Shown: positions 60,528 to 64,000 of the stretch, in pieces
Layout of the letters: each line of letters begins with the position of its first letter
Numbering within the stretch: the stretch's first letter is position 1
Assembly: GCF_008119785.1 (NCBI RefSeq)
Contig: NZ_VSFA01000035.1
Location: 1-64,000 of the forward strand
DNA: 64,000 nt
From: Micromonospora sp. MP36
Lineage (GTDB): Bacteria > Actinomycetota > Actinomycetes > Mycobacteriales > Micromonosporaceae
Direction of reading: 5' to 3'
Translations under genes and position numbers: made by a program
The notes under the pieces: generated by a model
Databases searched by the model: none
What the model saw: only the letters and a program-made list of their open reading frames with translations
Told to the model about the DNA's origin: nothing

Positions 60528-61295
60528 GTGACCGCGATGGTAGGCCGGCAGGCGCAGGCCGCGGCCCGGGCCAGCGACGTGTGGAAGGTGTACGGCAGCG
60601 GCGAGGCGCAGGTCATCGCGCTGCGGGGGGTGAGCGCCGAGTTCGAGCGGGGCCGGTTCACCGCGATCATGGGCCCGTCCGGGTCCGGCAAGTCGACGCT
60701 GATGCACTGCCTGGCCGGCCTGGACTCGGTGACCCGGGGCACGGTCGCCATCGGCGACACGACGGTGACCGGCCTCAACGACGCCGGGCTGACGAAGCTG
60801 CGCCGCGACAAGGTCGGCTTCATCTTCCAGCAGTTCAACCTGCTGCCCACGCTCACCGCGCAGGAGAACATCCTGCTGCCGCTGTCGATCGCCGGCCGCA
60901 AGCCCGACCCGACCTGGTACAACACGGTGATCGAGACGGTCGGTCTGCGGGACCGGCTCGGGCACCGGCCGGCGCAGCTGTCCGGCGGCCAGCAGCAGCG
61001 GGTGGCGTGCGCCCGGGCCCTGGTCGCCCGCCCCGAGGTAATCTTCGCGGACGAGCCGACCGGCAACCTGGACTCCCGCTCCGGCGCGGAGGTGCTGAAC
61101 TTCCTGCGCAACTCGGTCCGCGAGCACGGCCAGACGATCGTGATGGTGACCCACGACCCGACCGCCGCCGCGTACGCCGACCGGGTGGTGTTCCTCGCCG
61201 ACGGGCAGATCGTCTCGGAGCTGATCGAGCCGACCGCCGACACGGTGCTGGACACGATGAAGAAGCTGGACGCCCCGGCCGAGGTGAACGGCTGA
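60528..61295 (+). CDS. ABC transporter ATP-binding protein (MacB/LolD-like)
   Basis: A 255-aa ATPase. Walker A GPSGSGKST is at residues 49-57, the Q loop is in FIFQQFNLLP, the signature LSGGQQQR, then Walker B VIFADEPTGNLDS and the switch His in VTHDP. The EPTGNLD variant marks the MacB/LolD group, which pairs with FtsX-type permeases. The start is GTG at 60528, with GGAAGAGG about 8 nt upstream. Its stop overlaps the permease ATG by one base. Confidence 0.94.
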   Translation: MTAMVGRQAQAAARASDVWKVYGSGEAQVIALRGVSAEFERGRFTAIMGPSGSGKSTLMHCLAGLDSVTRGTVAIGDTTVTGLNDAGLTKLRRDKVGFIFQQFNLLPTLTAQENILLPLSIAGRKPDPTWYNTVIETVGLRDRLGHRPAQLSGGQQQRVACARALVARPEVIFADEPTGNLDSRSGAEVLNFLRNSVREHGQTIVMVTHDPTAAAYADRVVFLADGQIVSELIEPTADTVLDTMKKLDAPAEVNG

Positions 61296-63847
61296 TGATC
61301 CGGGCAACGCTGAAGAGCCTGCTGGCCCGGAAGCTGCGGCTGATCCTCTCCGGCCTGGCGGTCGTGCTGGGGGTGATGTTCGTCTCCGGCGCGTTCGTGC
61401 TGACCGACACCCTCGGCCGGACCTTCGACGCGATCTTCGCCGACGCGTACCAGGGGGTGGACGTCAACGTCGCGGCCAAGCCGAAGATCGCGGTGTCGGA
61501 GATGGAGGGCGAGCAGACGGCGGCGCCGTTGCCGGCGGCGACGGTGGACAAGGTCCGCGCGGTGCCCGGGGTGGCCGAGGCCACCGGCGTGGTCGCCGCC
61601 GACGGTGCCCGGCTGATCGGCAGCAACGGCAAGGCGGTCGCCTCGTTCGGCCCGCCGCAGCTGGGCGAGAACTGGACCGGCGAGTCCGAGCAGCTGCAAC
61701 TGCGCGAGGGCCACGAGCCGCGCGCCGACGACGAGATCGTCATCAACCAGGGGCTCGCCACCGCGGGCAAGGTGAAGCTCGGCGACCGGGTCGGGGTGCT
61801 CACGCCCCTGGAGCCGAAGCAGGACTTCACCATCGTCGGGATCTTCGGCTACAGCGGCGGCCGTGACTCGATCGGCGGCAGCAACGAGATCATGTTCACC
61901 ACCCCGACGGCGCAGCGGCTGATGCTGGGCGAGCCGAACACGTTCAACAGCGTGACGGTCAAGGCCGCCAGCGGGGTCACCGACGAGTCGCTGCGCGACG
62001 CGGTGGCCACCGCCGTGGGCGACGGATACGTGGTCAAGACCGGCGAACAGCTCTCCACCGAGGCCGCGCAGGGCTTCAAGACGGCGCTGTCCTTCTTCAA
62101 CCGGATCCTGCTCGGCTTCGCGGCGGTGGCGCTGCTGGTCGGCACGTTCCTGATCCTCAACACCTTCTCGATCATCGTCGCGCAGCGGACCCGGGAGCTG
62201 GCCCTGATGCGGGCCGTCGGGGCGAGCCGCCGGCAGATCATCGGCTCGGTGGTGCTGGAGGCCATCGCGGTGGGCCTGATCGCCTCGGTGTTCGGCCTGG
62301 CAGCCGGCATCGGCATCGGCGCGCTGCTGGCCTGGGCGTTCGGCAACCTGGCCGGTGGGCTCACCCTGGCCGGGATCGGCATACCAGCCGCGGCGGTGAT
62401 CGGCGCGTTCGCCGTCGGCCTGGTGATCACCGTGGTGGCGGCGCTGCTGCCGGCGCTGCGCGCGTCCCGGATCCCGCCGATCGCGGCGATGCAGGACGTG
62501 GCCACCCCCGACCGGCCGCTGACCCGGATCACCGTGGCCGGCGCGTTGGTCACCGCGGTCGGCGCCGCGCTGCTCTTCCTCGGGCTCAGCGGCAACGCCG
62601 GCGACAACACCCTGGCCACCATCCTGGGCGGCGTGCTCTTCGCCTTCATCGGCGTGGCGCTGCTGACCCCGTTGATCAGCCGCCCGGTGGTCTCCCTGCT
62701 GGGCGCGATCTTCGCCTGGTCGGTGCCGGGGAAGCTGGGCCGGCTCAACTCCGGGCGCAATCCCCGCCGCACGGCGATCACCGCCGCCGCGCTGATGGTC
62801 GGCATCGCCCTGGTCACCGGGGTGACGGTGATCCTGGACTCGGCGAAGGGCAGTATCAGCGCGCTGGCGAAGGACACCATCAAGGCCGAGCTGGTGATCG
62901 CCGGGGCGCAGAGCGGTCCGCGGCCGCCGAGCTTCGACCCGGCGGTGCTGGACAAGGCGGCCGCGCTGCCCGGCGTGCAGCTGGTTGACGGCGAGTACGG
63001 GGACATGGCCGTGGTCAACGGCCAGCGGACCTGGGTGGCCGCGTCCAGTAACGTGGCCGCGCTGGAGCGGGTCTTCGGGGCGAAGGCCACCGCCGGCGAC
63101 ATCAGCCGATTGGGCCCGGACCAGATGCTGTTCAGCTCCGACACCGCCAAGTCCCGAGGGGTCTCGGTCGGCTCGACGGTGACGGTGCAGCTGTCCCGCG
63201 GCGAGGCCCGCACCTACACGGTCAGCGGCATCTACGAGAGCTCCCAGCTGACCAACCCGGTGATGCTGCCCCCGCAGGCGGCCCGCGACTTCGCGATCCC
63301 GCAGCCGATCCAGGGCTTCGTGCAGCTCGCCCCGGGCGCCCGGGTGGCCGACGTCCAGCCGCAGGTGGAGCGGCTGCTCGCGGACTCTCCCGAGGTGTCG
63401 GTGGCCGACCGGGACGCGTTCATCAAGCAGCAGACCGGCTCGCTCGACGGGCTGCTCCAGATGATCCAGATCCTGCTGGCGCTCGCCATCGTGATCGCGG
63501 TGCTCGGCATCGTGAACACCCTGGCGCTGTCGGTGCTGGAACGCACCCGGGAGCTGGGCCTGCTGCGGGCGATCGGGCTGCGCCGGGCGCAGACCATGCG
63601 CATGATCACCGTCGAGGCGGTGGTGATCTCGGTGTTCGGCGCGCTGCTGGGCGTCGTCGTCGGCAGCGGCCTCGGCGCCGCCGTGGTCCGGGCGCTGAAG
63701 GACGAGGGGATCAACGACCTGATCCTGCCCTGGGGGCAGATGGGGGTCATGCTCGGCCTCGCCGCGATCGTCGGGGTGGTCGCCGCGGTCCTGCCGGCGG
63801 TCCGGGCCGCCCGGATCAACGTGCTGGGCGCGATCGCCCACGAGTGA
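61295..63847 (+). CDS. ABC transporter permease with two FtsX domains
   Basis: An 850-aa membrane protein with a duplicated design. Each half has a first transmembrane helix, a large extracellular MacB_PCD-type domain, and an FtsX domain of three helices. The FtsX halves contain RELALMRAVGASRRQIIGSV (about residues 300-320) and RELGLLRAIGLRRAQTMRMI (about 750-770). Such permeases work mechanically on extracellular substrates or peptides; in actinobacteria they often confer resistance to peptide antibiotics. The substrate is not evident. Confidence 0.92.
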   Translation: MIRATLKSLLARKLRLILSGLAVVLGVMFVSGAFVLTDTLGRTFDAIFADAYQGVDVNVAAKPKIAVSEMEGEQTAAPLPAATVDKVRAVPGVAEATGVVAADGARLIGSNGKAVASFGPPQLGENWTGESEQLQLREGHEPRADDEIVINQGLATAGKVKLGDRVGVLTPLEPKQDFTIVGIFGYSGGRDSIGGSNEIMFTTPTAQRLMLGEPNTFNSVTVKAASGVTDESLRDAVATAVGDGYVVKTGEQLSTEAAQGFKTALSFFNRILLGFAAVALLVGTFLILNTFSIIVAQRTRELALMRAVGASRRQIIGSVVLEAIAVGLIASVFGLAAGIGIGALLAWAFGNLAGGLTLAGIGIPAAAVIGAFAVGLVITVVAALLPALRASRIPPIAAMQDVATPDRPLTRITVAGALVTAVGAALLFLGLSGNAGDNTLATILGGVLFAFIGVALLTPLISRPVVSLLGAIFAWSVPGKLGRLNSGRNPRRTAITAAALMVGIALVTGVTVILDSAKGSISALAKDTIKAELVIAGAQSGPRPPSFDPAVLDKAAALPGVQLVDGEYGDMAVVNGQRTWVAASSNVAALERVFGAKATAGDISRLGPDQMLFSSDTAKSRGVSVGSTVTVQLSRGEARTYTVSGIYESSQLTNPVMLPPQAARDFAIPQPIQGFVQLAPGARVADVQPQVERLLADSPEVSVADRDAFIKQQTGSLDGLLQMIQILLALAIVIAVLGIVNTLALSVLERTRELGLLRAIGLRRAQTMRMITVEAVVISVFGALLGVVVGSGLGAAVVRALKDEGINDLILPWGQMGVMLGLAAIVGVVAAVLPAVRAARINVLGAIAHE

Positions 63848-63860
63848 TCCTGGCAGCTGC

Positions 63861-63893
63861 GACGGCCCCTGCCACCGGGTGGCAGGGGCCGTC
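63861..63893. terminator. Terminator of the ABC operon
   Basis: GACGGCCCCTGCCACC (63861-63876) is complementary to GGTGGCAGGGGCCGTC (63878-63893), giving a very stable hairpin 14 nt after the permease stop. The region from 63894 to the window end shows no gene I can support. Confidence 0.75.
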
Positions 63894-64000
63894 GGCGGGT
63901 CTGCCCGATCGCGGCCACCCGCCCCCCAGCTGGCAGCTATCGGGCCGTGGCGGTGGTTCGGGGAAGCCGCCGGGTGACCGAGGGTCCCTCGTGCGGCCCG

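Noticed and set aside
60359..63841. 1160-codon open frame opposite the ABC permease
   Set aside because: Low-complexity His/Arg/Asp-rich translation; the permease has clear transmembrane and FtsX segments.
1..64000. CRISPR array, prophage, transposase or tRNA genes
   Set aside because: I looked for regularly spaced repeats, transposase or integrase proteins and tRNA-like cloverleafs and saw none. A tRNA scan would be needed to be certain.

Overview
The window is high-GC actinobacterial chromosome and fits Micromonosporaceae, most likely Micromonospora or a close relative. The reasons are the very GC-rich codon use with many GTG starts, a complete Pup-proteasome locus, a SigB/F/G-type sigma factor, secreted carbohydrate- and protein-degrading enzymes, and many leaderless promoters. 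The genus is inferred, not proven. I see no rRNA, tRNA, CRISPR array, insertion sequence or prophage. All coordinates were worked out by hand.

Left part (1-24.7 kb), accessory and metabolic genes: a secreted M36 metalloprotease, a DUF305 lipoprotein and a chitin-type AA10 copper monooxygenase. Next come a DUF2267 protein, an SDR-MFS pair, and an SRPBCC membrane protein with a zinc alcohol dehydrogenase. A PAP2 phosphatase precedes a MarR-DHA2 efflux operon divergent from a TetR gene. After these come an LtrA gene broken by a one-base frameshift, a chimeric SRPBCC-TM-CBM2-like protein, a stress-type sigma factor and a zinc-free bL36. An HxlR-peroxiredoxin fusion then faces an MFS transporter across a clear operator. 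A FAD monooxygenase is divergent from a membrane protein whose promoter carries a perfect dyad.

Middle part (24.7-41.6 kb): 5'-3' exonuclease and the HelY helicase, then a block of unrelated genes (HAD, EamA, lipid kinase, ADH, cupredoxin lipoprotein, glycogen-debranching-like enzyme with an SCP2 protein), then tatC-tatA and pafC-pafB.

Right part (41.6-58.3 kb), the Pup-proteasome locus: pafA, prcA, prcB, an endonuclease VII-like gene overlapping prcB, pup, dop and arc. These are followed by ferredoxin, trmI, an M50 site-2 protease and a RecB-type nuclease. ARC unfolds substrates tagged with Pup, PafA attaches Pup after Dop has deamidated its C-terminal Gln, and PrcA/PrcB degrade them. PafB/PafC are WYL transcription factors of the DNA-damage response. 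From HelY to the RecB-type gene the order matches the remembered Mycobacterium tuberculosis order (Rv2090 to about Rv2119), with insertions.

Right edge (58.3-64 kb): a NarL-type two-component system followed by a MacB/FtsX-type ABC transporter, probably a regulator plus its target exporter.

Most striking features: 17 genes with a TANNNT hexamer 6-7 nt before the start codon, the nuclease gene inside the proteasome operon, several unusual domain fusions, the LtrA frameshift, and a probable ATC start codon.
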